Below are positions 6,323 through 6,359 of a stretch of 6,359 nucleotides of DNA, one piece after another. The notes under the pieces are model-generated. The model saw only the letters and a list, made by a program, of their open reading frames with translations. It made no database searches and was not told the origin of the DNA. Each line of letters starts with the position of its first letter. Position 1 is the stretch's first letter. A program made the translations under genes and the position numbers. The DNA is from Chloroflexota bacterium (GTDB lineage Bacteria; Chloroflexota; Anaerolineae; Caldilineales; Caldilineaceae), in NCBI GenBank assembly GCA_018969295.1, contig JAGWYN010000097.1:1-6359 (forward strand). Direction: 5' to 3'.

Positions 6323-6350
6323 TTCTGGAAAATCGCGTTCACATCCAGAA
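6323..6350. promoter_or_regulatory. Inverted repeat TTCTGGA-N14-TCCAGAA, candidate operator of the regulator
   Basis: Two exactly complementary 7-bp arms (6323-6329 and 6344-6350) are separated by 14 bp, giving a 21-bp centre-to-centre distance, two helical turns. The repeat lies 20-47 bp upstream of the preferred GTG start, where many helix-turn-helix regulators bind to control themselves. The symmetry is seen; binding is inferred, and a 7-bp repeat in this span could arise by chance. Confidence 0.35.
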
Positions 6351-6359
6351 TCCGTAACT

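Overview
This 6.4-kb window is GC-rich bacterial DNA. It carries four recognisable genes and one very small one, arranged in two convergent blocks. I suggest a Chloroflexota-like or similar GC-rich Gram-variable lineage. The basis is the style of the ECF sigma factor (PFSAWLFRIAHNL core), its overlapping small membrane-protein partner, and a cytoplasmic GH38 enzyme. This is a weak inference from protein style, not a marker-gene assignment.

Left block, plus strand. The window opens inside a formate--tetrahydrofolate ligase gene (fhs, 2-1165), of which only the C-terminal 387 residues are present. It is followed by a GC-rich hairpin (1189-1212) and a smaller hairpin ending in TTTT (1224-1240), a plausible transcription end. 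A candidate promoter (1260-1287) and a strong ribosome binding site (1327-1332) then lead into an ECF-type sigma factor that most likely starts at a TTG (1341-2054). Its stop overlaps, as ATGA, the start of a 66-residue protein with a single membrane span (2051-2251), which may be a minimal partner or anti-sigma protein. After 47 bp, which hold two copies of a 9-bp direct repeat set 20 bp apart, comes an 881-residue GH38 alpha-mannosidase-like enzyme (2299-4944). Gene order and spacing allow sigma factor, small membrane protein and glycosidase to form one transcription unit. A perfect 18-bp inverted repeat (4949-4985) follows the glycosidase.

Right block, minus strand. A 350-residue XRE-type helix-turn-helix regulator with a probable MmyB-like/PAS-like sensor region (5251-6303) converges on the glycosidase. 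Its start is set by a GAGG ribosome binding site, and a 7-bp inverted repeat with 21-bp centre spacing lies just upstream as a possible operator. This gene is visibly less GC-rich than the left block. Between the convergent genes lies about 265 bp without a confident gene, where the regulator's reading frame stays open after its TGA.

I see no RNA gene, CRISPR array, insertion sequence or attachment site. The window does not show a clearly new system. The most interesting element is the sigma factor translationally coupled to a 66-residue single-span protein, next to a glycosidase.
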